A stretch of 64,000 nt of DNA, from positions 21,649,689-21,713,688 of the forward strand of contig OZ020270.1 of assembly GCA_963971225.1 (NCBI GenBank), given 5' to 3'. The notes below the pieces were generated by a model that saw only the letters and a program-made list of their open reading frames with translations, ran no database searches and was not told the DNA's origin. This stretch comes from Melieria omissa. Taxonomy: Eukaryota; Arthropoda; Insecta; Diptera; Ulidiidae. Numbering within the stretch: the stretch's first letter is position 1; every line of letters starts with the position of its first letter. Positions 9,448-19,949 of the stretch are shown piece by piece. The position numbers were made by a program, and so were the translations under genes.

Positions 9448-9999
9448 TCGCGGCCGCCATTGCATATTGCAATTTAAAAATGCCACGGGCCAGTCGGGCG
9501 AGGATGTGATGCAGGTGCGGGGGTGCCGTCCATCGACGTCTCGTCCTCGGAGGAGTGCTGCTGCAGCGGTTTAGGGGTAGTTACCGACCTGCAAATAGAG
9601 TAAGATGTCAGTTTTTTGGACATACAATTTTTGAGGCTGACATCATGAGTATGGGAAAGCGTGACTAAGCTGCGGGGTTCGCTCAAGCTAAAGCCGGGGG
9701 AATATGGGAAAATACATATATATATTGGCTGCATTGCCATTTCCTTAGGGGGAATGAGAAGCTCGAGCGAGAGTTATGAAGGGGTTCGAGGGGTTGTTTA
9801 TACACAAGGGCAACTCCGCTCGGGATACGTATGTGCTCGTAGGGCTCGAACGAAGCAGGAGACCCGACCGAGAATGTCGGTTTGCTCTTCGAGAGGGTGG
9901 TGGCAGTCAACCGCTCTTTGATCCGGAGTTGGAACTGTTTGAGCATGAGAATTACTGGAGCCTTTCCACCAGAGAATGAGATCTTATAGATCTTGGAGT
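9448..9999 (-). other. BEL element 3' region, no pol domain recognisable
   Basis: Minus-strand sequence between the gag-protease ORF and the 3' LTR. The polypurine-like GGCGGCCGCGA abuts the LTR at 9448-9458. No integrase or RNase H motif is visible in any frame, so most of pol has been deleted. Confidence 0.55.
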
Positions 10000-12618
10000 T
10001 TATACCCGATCAGTCCGACGTCTGCGTGATTTGCAGCTCTTGGAGCATGTCGCACTGGAGTTACGACTGTCCTCTTTTTGGACCCGGGTTGGAGTTGGTG
10101 CAATGAGGAACTGCGAGGGAATGCAATTTCCGTCAGTTGCTGTGAATGTGGGCCGTTGTTGTCGAACCCTTTTGGGGGACCTCATTAGAGGCGAAAGCCA
10201 TCCTGCGGGGCCGAAACGTTTGGCAACGAAGGGGGAAATTTGCCGGTTTGAGTATGAGTTTGCAGGAGTGGTGGGCTCGAAGTGATTTTCCATTATTTCC
10301 TGAGGTGGAAACCCTGCGGGATTGAGGGCGGCAATCACTTGTGTAAGAGCTTCCTTAAGGGCAGGAAGATTATTTCGAAGGGCGTGTCCAGTGTGCATAT
10401 GGCGACTTGGTACATCTGTGGCACATGTCAAATGCGAAGAAGGGGGTACTGGACCGCTTAATACCCAACCGAATACTGTATGCTGAGCAAGTAAGCTGCC
10501 ACATACATTCCGGTGGATACCTTCGAGCATGATCTGCGGGATGAGATCACTGCCAATCACTATATCAATCTGCGCTGTCTCGAAGGGATTTGGATCAGCG
10601 AGTTCTAGCATGGCGAAATGTTTCATATTGGGAGCGTTTATGTGGGAAGATGGGAGCGAATTCGTAAGCTCTTGGAGCACGATTGCTTGCACGGGGAGTT
10701 TCGTGCTCGATTGGGGGACTGCCAATGTAAAGAAGCATGTATGATTGGCATTTTGCACAATCTGACCGCCCATGCCCGAGATTTGGAAGGGAGTTTTCTC
10801 GATTGGCAATTTGAGGCGTTTCTGCACCTTCGAGGAAATGAAGGTACGCTGAGAGGCTTGGTCGATCAACGCTCGAACTTTAAACAACTTTCCTGCGTGC
10901 TCGATAGACACCAGTGCCGTAGGCAGAAGGGATTGGGTGCCATTATTGGAGTGCAAGGCTTGTACTTGGGTCGTACTTTGCCTGGCAGATGTGCGGGGTT
11001 GCGCATCTGAAAGAAGGGAATGAGTAGCGGAGCTGTTTTTTGTTGGTTTCCGAGCTATGGCGACCTGTGGAGTGGTCGAATGTGATCGATTAAGTGATTG
11101 AGAGGGCTGCGCATTGCCTTTGGGGAAATGAAGCAGGGAGTGGTGCTTCATCTGGCAATGTACGCACGTAAAATTGCTTGTACAATCCTCAATAAGGTGA
11201 GATGTAGCAAGGCAATTCACGCAGAGCCTGTGCTTCTTAACGTATTTTAATCGACTCTGGGGGGTGAGTCTTTTGAAGCTCTGGCAAGTCCGTATGGGAT
11301 GATTTGCGTTGCAGAGTTTGCACGCGAAGTCCCTTTTTACTTGAGTGTAATAATTTAGGGATTTGTGTGGCCGATTTGGGAGGACATTGGAAGTCGAAGG
11401 TTGAGACGGTTTCGGCTTAGAAAGGCGAATACTTTGCAACCGTTCAAGTACCTCATATCTGCCGGTCAGGAACTCATCCATTTGCGACCAGGGTGGCAGA
11501 TCCTTCCGGGATGTCAATGATTGCTCCCATAGAGCAAGTGTCTCTTGGGGCAATTTGGTACAACATATGTAAACCAATAGCGGATCCCAATTGTCAGTGT
11601 CCACGGCCTGAGTATTGAGAACAGACCGACAATTGTTTATTGTGTTTTGGATCCGCTGAAGTGCCTCACTATCTTCAGTGTGGGCAGGAGCGATATTTAG
11701 GAGGGATCTGATTTGGGTGTCAACCAAAATGCGTTTATTTTCATAACGGGATTTTAGGGCATCCCACGCGAGTCCGAAATTCTCATCGGTTAATGCATAT
11801 TGCTTAACAATAGCACCGGCTTTACCTTGCGTCTTGTATCGGAGGTGATACAATTTTTGGGCTGGAGTGAGCTGGGGGTGGTTGATGTAAACCGCGGTAA
11901 ACATGTCCCGAAAGGACGGCCATTGCTCATAGCCCCCGAAAAAGGTTTCGGTATCAAAAGGCGGAACTTGTAGGCAAATGTAAGGGGTATTTGCTGGTTC
12001 TAGGAGTCGAACCGGTTCCATATGCGCAGCGGGCTGGGGGGACTGAATTTGGAGCATCTCAATGATGTCCGACATCTGAGCCATGCACAACTCATACTGG
12101 TCTGTGCAGGCGTCGATTTTTTGCCTAGCCGACTCTTTGAACCCGTCGGGCTGGCTGTTGTCTTCAGCAATGAAGACTGCCTCATGTGCGCACATAAGCC
12201 TCTCCCATTGGGCTTGCAAATTTTTTTGCTTAATTTGGACCAGGGATTTGGTCAAATCCTCAATGGGAGCCGATGAAAATTTTGTGCATAATAGCACGAG
12301 TCTGTCATACTCGAAAGTAAATTTGGCAACACTGGGATCGGTTGCTTTGGGAATGGAAAGTTTGGAGCGCGTGTTTGGTGGCTCCCGAGTGACAGGAACT
12401 GTCAAACGTGCATTGGTTGACTTTGGGGATCTGGAGGAAGGAGTCTCCATTGTGATAAGTTGGCGTTTAGGGGATCGCTCAACAGGCATTTTGTTTAAAA
12501 AAGCTCGACAGGGGTAAAAGTTTAAATAAATATATGTAGGGTATTGTAAAATAGACGTGAAGTCTACCCGCGTCCGCGCGAACGATATTTGAAAATGGGA
12601 AGAGTTGGGAATGGGCAA
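10000..12618 (-). CDS. BEL/Pao gag-protease polyprotein, RT deleted
   Basis: 872-codon ORF. The likelier start is the internal MPVERSPKRQ at 12489, because the upstream 43 residues look like leader sequence. Gag (DUF1759-like; WPSFRDMF, LYHLRYKTQGKA) is followed by Cys/His-rich blocks (CKLCNANHPIRTC, CVNCLATSHLIEDC, CVHCQMKHHSLLH) and a BEL-type aspartic protease (VRALIDQASQRTFIS; QIDIVIGSDL; GWVLSG). Instead of a full RT the ORF jumps to SPFVAKRFGPAGWLSPL, resembling the segment after the RT palm in BEL pol, then unrelated sequence and a stop. It could give particles and protease but not reverse transcription. Confidence 0.8.
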   Translation of the reverse strand: MPIPNSSHFQISFARTRVDFTSILQYPTYIYLNFYPCRAFLNKMPVERSPKRQLITMETPSSRSPKSTNARLTVPVTREPPNTRSKLSIPKATDPSVAKFTFEYDRLVLLCTKFSSAPIEDLTKSLVQIKQKNLQAQWERLMCAHEAVFIAEDNSQPDGFKESARQKIDACTDQYELCMAQMSDIIEMLQIQSPQPAAHMEPVRLLEPANTPYICLQVPPFDTETFFGGYEQWPSFRDMFTAVYINHPQLTPAQKLYHLRYKTQGKAGAIVKQYALTDENFGLAWDALKSRYENKRILVDTQIRSLLNIAPAHTEDSEALQRIQNTINNCRSVLNTQAVDTDNWDPLLVYICCTKLPQETLALWEQSLTSRKDLPPWSQMDEFLTGRYEVLERLQSIRLSKPKPSQPSTSNVLPNRPHKSLNYYTQVKRDFACKLCNANHPIRTCQSFKRLTPQSRLKYVKKHRLCVNCLATSHLIEDCTSNFTCVHCQMKHHSLLHFPKGNAQPSQSLNRSHSTTPQVAIARKPTKNSSATHSLLSDAQPRTSARQSTTQVQALHSNNGTQSLLPTALVSIEHAGKLFKVRALIDQASQRTFISSKVQKRLKLPIEKTPFQISGMGGQIVQNANHTCFFTLAVPQSSTKLPVQAIVLQELTNSLPSSHINAPNMKHFAMLELADPNPFETAQIDIVIGSDLIPQIMLEGIHRNVCGSLLAQHTVFGWVLSGPVPPSSHLTCATDVPSRHMHTGHALRNNLPALKEALTQVIAALNPAGFPPQEIMENHFEPTTPANSYSNRQISPFVAKRFGPAGWLSPLMRSPKRVRQQRPTFTATDGNCIPSQFLIAPTPTRVQKEDSRNSSATCSKSCKSRRRRTDRV

Positions 12619-13530
12619 ATTCGTTTAACCGAATATATATTTTTGTCGAGCAAAAAAGGGTTACACCCGTGTGTGTAAATGTGAAATATGTGTGTATAAA
12701 TATATTTATTTGGATGTATATATGTGTGTATGTGATTATTTTTGTTAATTGGGAAATAAATATGTATGTGTATGAGTATAAATGTATGTGAAAAAGAAAA
12801 TAAATTTGTATGGGTATGTGTAGAAGTGTGTATAAATATATATTTGTATGTATATATATATATGCTTATGTTATTATTTGTATAAGTGTCGAAATATTTG
12901 TGTGTACAAAAATTTTTGTGTGCAAGTGGGGGGTTTTGTCCCACTTTATGCACTTGGGGTGGCAGCAGATGTGCAGTGTATGAGTATATGCAGCACTATT
13001 GAAAATTTTCCAAGTTCTAGAAAATTGTTCAATGTGCTGCAAAAAAAGGAGTATCTCGTCCCACTGTGCTTGTATTTATTTACTTCTGCTAGCGAGAGTG
13101 GAGAAATGCTTAGGCAGAAGTATAAATATGTAAGTGCACTTGTAGGCAGCAGCGGGAGTGCTTGCTGCTTGTGCGTGCGTATATCGCACAAAGCGAAAAC
13201 GCGAAATTGAATGCAAGTGGGAGAGTGCAGGCGTAACGCACAAGGAGGAGAAGTGCGTGCTGTTGGATGCTGGCTGCAGCGGGAGTGTTGTTGCTTTGCC
13301 AGCAGTGATCGCACAAAGGGAATGTGAAAAAATGGGTGCAAGTAAGAGAGGGAGATCAACAGCTGGAGTGCTTGCTGTCGATCTAAAATATGCGCAAAGT
13401 AAAAGTAGGGAAAATGTGTGCAAATTAGTAAAAAGTGGGAAGCAGGCTGCAGCGCAAAAAGGGAATGTGCAAACAAATAGCGCAAAATTATGTGCAATAG
13501 CGGGAATGCTTACTGCACTGCGTTAATTTG
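12619..13530 (-). other. BEL leader with TG/TA-rich and ~115-bp imperfect repeats
   Basis: No gene. 12660-12920 is rich in TATGTGTG-type simple sequence. 13080-13525 holds about four degenerate direct repeats built of GCAGCGGGAGTG, CGCACAAAG and TGCAAGTGGGA modules. On the minus strand this is the 5' untranslated region of the BEL element; the errantivirus inserted at its far end (TATA, 13531-13534). Confidence 0.5.
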
Positions 13531-13534
13531 TATA

Positions 13535-14122
13535 AATTAATACGACCGTTTTTTGCGGGATTTTTATTAGGTGCTATGCACCAACTTTATTATTTAAGTT
13601 TAGGTGCTATGCACCAATTTTATTAATTCGATTTAGGTGCTATGCACCAATTTTATTAATTCGATTTAGGTGCTATGCACCAATTTTAAATTTAGGTGCT
13701 ATGCACCAATTTATTTTTAAGTGCTGTGCACTGTTTGGTCTCTGGCTTAGAACTAACTCTTACAAGCTAACCGAAGTCGCTCCGTCCAGCAGCGCGCCGC
13801 AGCCGTTGGTGGCGAAGAGATGTGCAGCAGCCATGTAACTGGATACACCTGCTATGTCACGTAGCGGATTGTTGCAACGCAGCAGTAGTGCAGCTGGGTA
13901 AATAGCCAGTGATCTAGCGGTGGATCACATTGCAGCGTGGGTGGATGCTCAGCATTCCAGTTGCAGAGGATTGCTGCTGATGTTAGCGATTTTTGTGCAG
14001 TTGTGGACTGCGCTGGTCTAGCTGCCGCTGTTGGTGATTTCGCGCAGCTGTTGACCGGTGTCTGGTATCTGGCTGCTGACGTTGGCTACTTTGCACAGTT
14101 CTTGACTGTGCTGGTGTTAACT
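13535..14122 (-). repeat. Errantivirus 3' LTR
   Basis: Minus-strand ends AGTTAACACC..GTATTAATT, typical of gypsy-group LTRs. At 13568-13735 it carries 5-6 copies of a ~33-bp unit with the self-complementary AGGTGCTATGCACCAA, close to the minus-strand 3' end of the LTR. Confidence 0.92.
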
Positions 14123-14137
14123 ACTCCCCCCGTTAAG
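14123..14137 (-). promoter_or_regulatory. Polypurine tract
   Basis: Minus strand reads AACGGGGGGAGT directly before the 3' LTR; this would prime plus-strand DNA synthesis. Confidence 0.75.
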
Positions 14138-15590
14138 ACCGGGCGTCCTCGGCCGGTTCATGGCCTTGCGCCGTCTCACGTATTGTATTCAGGACGATGC
14201 TTTTCCTTCGCTGTCGTATGCAGTGGAGAATCAACCAAGTTGCCGCTACGCTTATTATTAGTACGGTAAATAAGCACACCCATGCTGTTGATCTTGTTTT
14301 GATTTCTCGGTGTAAGGTTGCGATGTGGTTTAGGTTCTGAAGATGTACGTCGTGCAAGTACGGGAGAGATAGTGTCACTAAATGCTCGGAGAAATGAATA
14401 TCTTGGGCCATTGGCACTTCTGGAACTAGGCGCGTTTTACGCTGCTGGTTCACGTAGGTTGTCCCATTTACCATCAACTTTCCTTCAAACGTTACCAAGA
14501 ACGTGCCTGTTATGGTGACGGGTGGTTTGGTTCCTTGACGAATTTCCACCGTACAGTCGTTGATGATGATTACGCCGTCGTCGACCGCCTGAATGCTTGG
14601 TATGTCATGCGCGGATGTGGTTTGGCACTTAGCGGTGTAATTATTTAACAGGTGCTGCAAGCATGAGCTCTCGGAGTAATCCATTTTCCTGCAGAATGTA
14701 GATGTCGCCGCCACTTTGCAATTTTGCATCAACGTGAAAACATGATTACACTTAGCTACTACATTTGTCTCTAGTATTATTGTTTTGTTGTTATGGACTA
14801 CTGGGTAGATTACAGTTTTGTTGCATACAAATTCGATTTTGGGATATTTTATTAAAAATAGTACAATTTCTTCGTTTTGCAATATCTTAAGTTTAGAATT
14901 TTGAATAATGTCGCTTACACTTATATCTTCTGCCGTCTCAGTTTTGAGAATGCTCTCGATCTCTACGCTATCCAGTAATGCCGGATTTATTACATTCATT
15001 TTTCCCAGCATTATGGAGAGTGAGATAGCATCTAATTCAGTGATTACAGCTTTGTTTCTACTAGTCATTAATTAAAATAGATTCATTCTGTCAGGTTCGT
15101 CCAGTTCTGTCTGCTTGCTTTGTGCTATTAGTTGGTTTACCGTGTCTGTGATTTTACTGATTTGGATTTGTATTCCCGAATTAAACTGTATCTGTTGGTT
15201 GTTTGCCTCTATTAGATCCTCCTCCCTCCTGCTTACTTCTTGGAAGTCGTCAAAGTCAGGGGTGCCCGCCACATATTTAAGGGCAGTGCCGATAAAATTT
15301 AGGCTGCGGGTATGGCGATGATGCACCTTGAGTGCTGTCAGTCGTCGCGTTATCTGTTCACGATCAGCTAACAGGAGTTTCCGTAGGTGCGACCGAGGTA
15401 GTAGGTCAACATATCTCTGCACTTCTTCTGCTATAGCCTCAAAGGTGGATAGGTTTGTTGTATGTGTTATGTAGTTGTATTCCGAGTAAGTTGCAACCAA
15501 GCCATCGGTGATCGGTATGTAACTGGATTTCGAGTAGTCCAACAGTTCTGCAGTGAGTAGTGGTGGCAGGAGCAACCTAAGGGAAAACAT
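14133..15590 (-). pseudogene. env: Errantivirus envelope (F-like), one in-frame stop
   Basis: Two open segments in the same frame (15072-15590 and 14133-15068) are separated by one TAA at 15072-15074, so the glycoprotein is truncated after 172 residues. The first has a hydrophobic N-terminus, then a basic stretch HHRHTR that could be a furin-type site, followed by a hydrophobic fusion-peptide-like segment typical of insect errantivirus and baculovirus F-type glycoproteins. The second has several N-glycosylation sequons, paired cysteines, a membrane anchor near its C-terminus (residues ~267-288 of the segment) and a short basic tail. The start codon overlaps the pol stop (TAATG). In this group env is made from a spliced RNA. 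Confidence 0.85.
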
Positions 15591-18500
15591 TATCTTAGAT
15601 TACTTTTATGCACGCATGTTTTCCCGATCAGTACAGTTGTTCCCAAATCTCTAGTTACGGTCCTTTCAACATAAATTTTAGTGAATTTGTTTCCTATCCG
15701 TTTGTTTGTTCTGACGAAAACTGTATCCCCCGGCTGAAATTTCTTAGCTAATTTAAATTTGTTGTACCGATTTATCTCTTTCTCCTGAGCTGCGATGATT
15801 TTTCCTTTAATCTCTTCCTTAAGGGATTGCGGGGCTGAATGTATGATGTCTATGGGCCTGTAACCTGTGACCGAATGAATCGATCTATTGTATTTGGTTG
15901 TAGCAATCAAAATTAAATCCGTTGTATCATTTACACCTTGGGTCAATTTTGTACATCTAGCAATTTCGGTCAAGGTGCTATGAAAACGTTCCACCTGTCC
16001 ATTTGTGGTACTGTGGTATGGAGGAATGGTAAATGTGCATATTTGAAAATGGTTCATTAAAAGTGATTTTATGGTTTGAGAATTGAACGATTTCTCATTA
16101 TCAAAAACTACGGTTTTCGTTCCTTTGAAAAAATTAAGAATTTGCAGAAGTGGTTCTTTTATGTCAACTATGGATCGTGAGACTACTGGCAAGACTAGCG
16201 CGAATTTAGAAAACTTGTCGATGCATGTCAGAAAATACGCTTTATCGGTCGAATAGATGTCTAGGTGGAGAATTTCGCCAGGATATTGTGGTATTGGAGT
16301 TTTCCCGATCCCGGGATCTGGGGGGTGACGCTGATATTTGGCTTCGTTGCAGACCGTGCAATTTGATACGATCTCTTTTAATCTCTTTCGGATTTCGGGA
16401 AAGTAGTACTGTTCGAGAATTTGTAACGTATTTTCCCGCGCGGATCGATGGGCGCGGTTGTGTTCTGTAACCAGGATTTCCGATTGGTCATCCCGATTGG
16501 TCACGTCGGTGACCTTCCTCTCCGTATGGCGGAATTTCACTGATGGGAATGTTTTAATTAGTCTATCTTGAATTTTCCCCAATATGGGAAGGTCGCACAA
16601 AATGCCGTTAATGACATCTGGGTTAATTGCTGTTTTTAAAGTTTCGAAAAGGTTGTCTAATGACGAGAAGGTAATCTCGTGTCTAATTTGTTTTTGGAAT
16701 AGGATTTTAACCGTTTTTGTGTCCTGCGGCCCAAGCTCCAAAACCAATTGGGTTCTGAAACAGTTAATGGGGTTTGGGACTGTTGGAATTGTTTGAGTTA
16801 GGGATTCTTCGCTGTGTTGGGTCATATTGTCTTCGTCTTCTAGCGTATTTATATGTTGTCTTGAAAGGGCATCTGCGACTAAGTTCTCTTTTCCCGGTTT
16901 ATAAAAATATTTGGGGGAAAATTCTTCTATAAAGGCCTTCCATCTTTTAATTTTAGCATTAGGATTTTTGTCTGAAATGGCGAAGGTAAGCGGCTGGTGA
17001 TCGGTGAAAATGTGAAGTTGTTTTACCCCATAGAGATAGTTACGCAGTTTTTGGAGAGCCCACACGATTGCCAACAACTCCCGTTCATTGGTTGCATAGT
17101 TCTCCTCAGTGCTGTTTAGGGTCCTGGATATCATCATGAGAGGTCGGCCATTTTGGGACAAAACGGCACCAAGAGCGTGCGAGGATGCATCCGTGGTGAG
17201 GTCGAACGGTTTGTCGAAATTTGGGTACAGGAGCAGCACTTCTTCGGAGGCAAGAATCTTTTTGATTCTTGTAAAAGCTGCGACAGCGTCCGCATCCAAT
17301 TCGATTGCGACCTTTTTCGATTGGCTAGCACTTATGTTGCCATTTTCTCCCCGCAGGATTTGTGTAAGTGGTTTAGTGATTTGGGCATAATCCCTTACAA
17401 AGCGGCGATAGTAGCCGCACAACCCAAGGAAGGACCGTAGGGCGCGGAGGGTTTTGGGTATTTCGTAGTTCACGATTGCCTTCACTTTATCAGGGCATGT
17501 TTTGATACCTTGGTTCGATACAAGGAATCCTAGAAATTCGACTTCAAGCTTGAAAAATTTAGATTTTTCCAAAGACACTCGCATGTTTGCCTCATAAAGC
17601 CTACCAAGGATTCTATCGATGTCCTTCAGATGCTGTTCCTTAGTTTGAGAGAAGATTATCACGTCATCAATGTAGACATGACAACACCTACCGATTTCAT
17701 CCCTTAAGATGTCATCGATTGCTCGTTGAAATATGCTTGGGGCGTTCTTCAGCCCAAAGGGAAGTCGACAGAATTCGTACTTTCCATTATTAACGGAGAA
17801 TGCGGTCTTCTCCCTATCTTTTTCAGCTAATTTAATTTGGTGGAATCCAGATTTAAGGTCTAGCGTAGTGTAGTAGGTGGAATTGCCTAGATTTGCCAAA
17901 ATGACGGACGTGTCCGGAATTGGGTATCTGTCACTTATGGTTTTCTCATTCAGTTTCCTGAAGTCAATGACCAAACGCATTTTCCTCTTTCCGTCTTCGT
18001 CAACGCCTTTTTTGTCCACAACCCATATTGGGTTATTAAATGGTGATCGGGACGGTCGTATAATGCCGGTACTAAGAAGGTCCGCAACCTCCCTGTTGAC
18101 GAACTCTGCTACGGCCATGGGGTAGGGATACGATTTCGAATAGACTGGTTCGTCATCCGAAGTTCGGATGGTTGCAATAACTTTTGTATTGTAAGGTAGG
18201 GATTGTGTAGGGTCGGCGAACACCTCTTTCCGGGTTTTGATCATGTGTGAAAACTTTCCCTTGAGCTCAAGGGGTACAGTTTCGCTATCGATCACGATAT
18301 GATTGATTTCGCCAGAATAAAGGTAGAGCAATTTTTCTTGACCGCCATTGTAATAAAGGATACCCTTTTTGACATCGAGTCTAGCGCCGATCGCCCGCAA
18401 AAGGTTAAAACCTATTATTCCGTCAAAAGATTTAAGGTGTGACAAAATAAAGAAAGGGGTGGTTATTTGAAAAATGTTCATGATACACTGAAATTCGATT

Positions 18501-18676
18501 TTTGTCTCGCCGTGGATTGATTTTACCAAGAATGGGTTCGTCACGGGCTTCACTGCCTTTAGTATGTCCAAGTCCTTCACATAGTTTCCCGTCGCGCCGG
18601 TGTCGATCAACAGTTTAAGTTCTCTCCCCCCTAACGTTCTTGTGATGTAAGGTAGGAGGGATTCGCCCCTAAAAAA
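15590..18676 (-). CDS. pol: Errantivirus pol (protease, RT, RNase H, integrase)
   Basis: Open throughout; in the -1 frame relative to gag and probably entered by frameshifting at 18670-18676 rather than from an AUG. Order: protease (LIDTGATGNY), RT with YIDD near residue 314 counted from the first Met at 18610, RNase H (TTDASSHALG), integrase zinc module (H-X3-H..C-X2-C, about residues 730-770), catalytic core (LDIYS, VFDNEKS, NGQVERFHS) and a basic C-terminus. Length and order are standard for the gypsy/297 lineage. It polymerises, processes and integrates the element DNA. No break seen. Confidence 0.92.
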   Translation of the reverse strand, partial: FFRGESLLPYITRTLGGRELKLLIDTGATGNYVKDLDILKAVKPVTNPFLVKSIHGETKIEFQCIMNIFQITTPFFILSHLKSFDGIIGFNLLRAIGARLDVKKGILYYNGGQEKLLYLYSGEINHIVIDSETVPLELKGKFSHMIKTRKEVFADPTQSLPYNTKVIATIRTSDDEPVYSKSYPYPMAVAEFVNREVADLLSTGIIRPSRSPFNNPIWVVDKKGVDEDGKRKMRLVIDFRKLNEKTISDRYPIPDTSVILANLGNSTYYTTLDLKSGFHQIKLAEKDREKTAFSVNNGKYEFCRLPFGLKNAPSIFQRAIDDILRDEIGRCCHVYIDDVIIFSQTKEQHLKDIDRILGRLYEANMRVSLEKSKFFKLEVEFLGFLVSNQGIKTCPDKVKAIVNYEIPKTLRALRSFLGLCGYYRRFVRDYAQITKPLTQILRGENGNISASQSKKVAIELDADAVAAFTRIKKILASEEVLLLYPNFDKPFDLTTDASSHALGAVLSQNGRPLMMISRTLNSTEENYATNERELLAIVWALQKLRNYLYGVKQLHIFTDHQPLTFAISDKNPNAKIKRWKAFIEEFSPKYFYKPGKENLVADALSRQHINTLEDEDNMTQHSEESLTQTIPTVPNPINCFRTQLVLELGPQDTKTVKILFQKQIRHEITFSSLDNLFETLKTAINPDVINGILCDLPILGKIQDRLIKTFPSVKFRHTERKVTDVTNRDDQSEILVTEHNRAHRSARENTLQILEQYYFPEIRKRLKEIVSNCTVCNEAKYQRHPPDPGIGKTPIPQYPGEILHLDIYSTDKAYFLTCIDKFSKFALVLPVVSRSIVDIKEPLLQILNFFKGTKTVVFDNEKSFNSQTIKSLLMNHFQICTFTIPPYHSTTNGQVERFHSTLTEIARCTKLTQGVNDTTDLILIATTKYNRSIHSVTGYRPIDIIHSAPQSLKEEIKGKIIAAQEKEINRYNKFKLAKKFQPGDTVFVRTNKRIGNKFTKIYVERTVTRDLGTTVLIGKTCVHKSNLR

Positions 18677-19949
18677 TTCACCTCATCTGAAACTTCCGAA
18701 TAGCTCTGCTCGTTCGGGTCATAGTCCAAATTGACTTCCGGTTCGTTATGATTGTCATAACGCTCCTCCCCTAAATTTTGCTCGTTCGTAATGTCCTGAG
18801 GGGTTAGGAGATTTACTCTCTGCATTTTCGTTATAGGTTGCCTATCAGATTCTACTGGTCTTTTAAACGGAGGCCTGAATTGTGGATTAAAATTTTGTTG
18901 CCCCGATATGTTGGGTCTTGGTCCACTCATGTTTCCATTTGGAGCAAAAGGCCTCTGTGCATAGCTGTGTGGATTGAAGGGTGGGCGGCCTGAGGGAACA
19001 AATTGATGTCCTACTGGCCGGTTTGGGTAAAGAGTGTGAGGGTTTTGCTTATTCAGTACGAATCGGGAGGTTGATGGATCGACCTCCATGGGTACTGGTC
19101 GAGTTGGTTGCGAGGGGGCAAAAGGGGCGGGGGGTAACGTCTGTAATGCGGTGAATTGTACGGACTATAGAATGCCCTTTGCTCGCTATGAGCAGCAAAG
19201 GTATTTGCAAATATAGACCGCTGCTGGTTGGACTCCAGTTCCTGAGCGAGAGCTAAAGCTGAGGGCATATCTGTGGGCCTGGAAGAGAACAGAATATCGC
19301 ACATGGGTTTGTGCAGTCCAGAGATAAAGGTCCTGAGAGCGTCTTGTCTGTATTTTTGGCTAAGGGACTGCACCAGCTCCCTATTGCTTCCATGAGACAT
19401 CACTGTCTTGTTCGTCAGGAGCGTTAACTTTTTCTCGACTTCATCGTAAAACTGAGTAATAGACCATCGACCTTGCCTAAGCACGGCCATTTCCTGTTCG
19501 ATCAGATAAATGGGCCTCTTGTCAGCGTAAGTATGGTCCAACCTAGCCATGATTGCTTCAAAGTTCAACACCGTATTGAACGAAGACAAGGCTAAGTCGG
19601 CTGATCCGACGATTTTATTGCGGATTATCGCTACGGCCTGGTACCCTTTGGAACTAGTTTCGTAGCCCCTAAACATCTTATATGCAGCAAAAGCGGCTTG
19701 CCTCCATGAGACGTACCGGGCTTGGTCACCACTGAACTCAGGTAACGACTTTACCACATCAAGTGACTCATCACATCTGACCCCCGGGTTGATGGTGATT
19801 TCCTTAAACTCGGTTACCACCGGCTGTGTTTCCAGGAGGGAAAGTCGGGTAGTCAAACTCTCGACGGTTGCCTGCATGTCCTGTCGCGTCTGTTCGGTTG
19901 CCGCACGAACGGCAGCATTTAGTAACTCCTGAATAGTTTCCGGATTCAT
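18631..19949 (-). pseudogene. gag: Errantivirus gag, 1-nt frameshift
   Basis: Starts MNPETIQELLNAAVRAA at 19949. The gypsy-group capsid region (LPEFSGDQARYVSWRQAA; PIYLIEQEMAVLRQG; QDALRTFISGLHKPM) is open to a C-run near 19125-19140, where the frame slips; the downstream half (18631-19089) is open in another frame with a Pro/Asn-rich, then acidic tail, as usual for this group, which lacks a clear zinc knuckle. A 1-nt change in the C-run separates the halves: a real mutation or a homopolymer sequence error. Confidence 0.85.
18670..18676 (-). promoter_or_regulatory. Gag-pol -1 frameshift slippery heptamer
   Basis: Minus strand T TTT TTA in the gag frame, inside the gag/pol overlap (gag stop ~40 nt downstream at 18631-18633; pol open through here in -1). 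This is a canonical X XXY YYZ slip site; gag-pol fusion by -1 slippage is usual in this lineage. Confidence 0.8.

Noticed and set aside
12564..12953. His/Thr/Ile-rich 129-codon ORF
   Set aside because: Generated by TATGTGTG/ATACACAC simple repeats in the BEL leader.
13568..13735. Riboswitch or operator array (AGGTGCTATGCACC)
   Set aside because: No bacterial context; part of an LTR and copied in both LTRs.
13937..14269. 110-codon plus-strand ORF in the errantivirus LTR
   Set aside because: Lies within the LTR, antisense to the element, and repeats in the second LTR; no evidence of coding.
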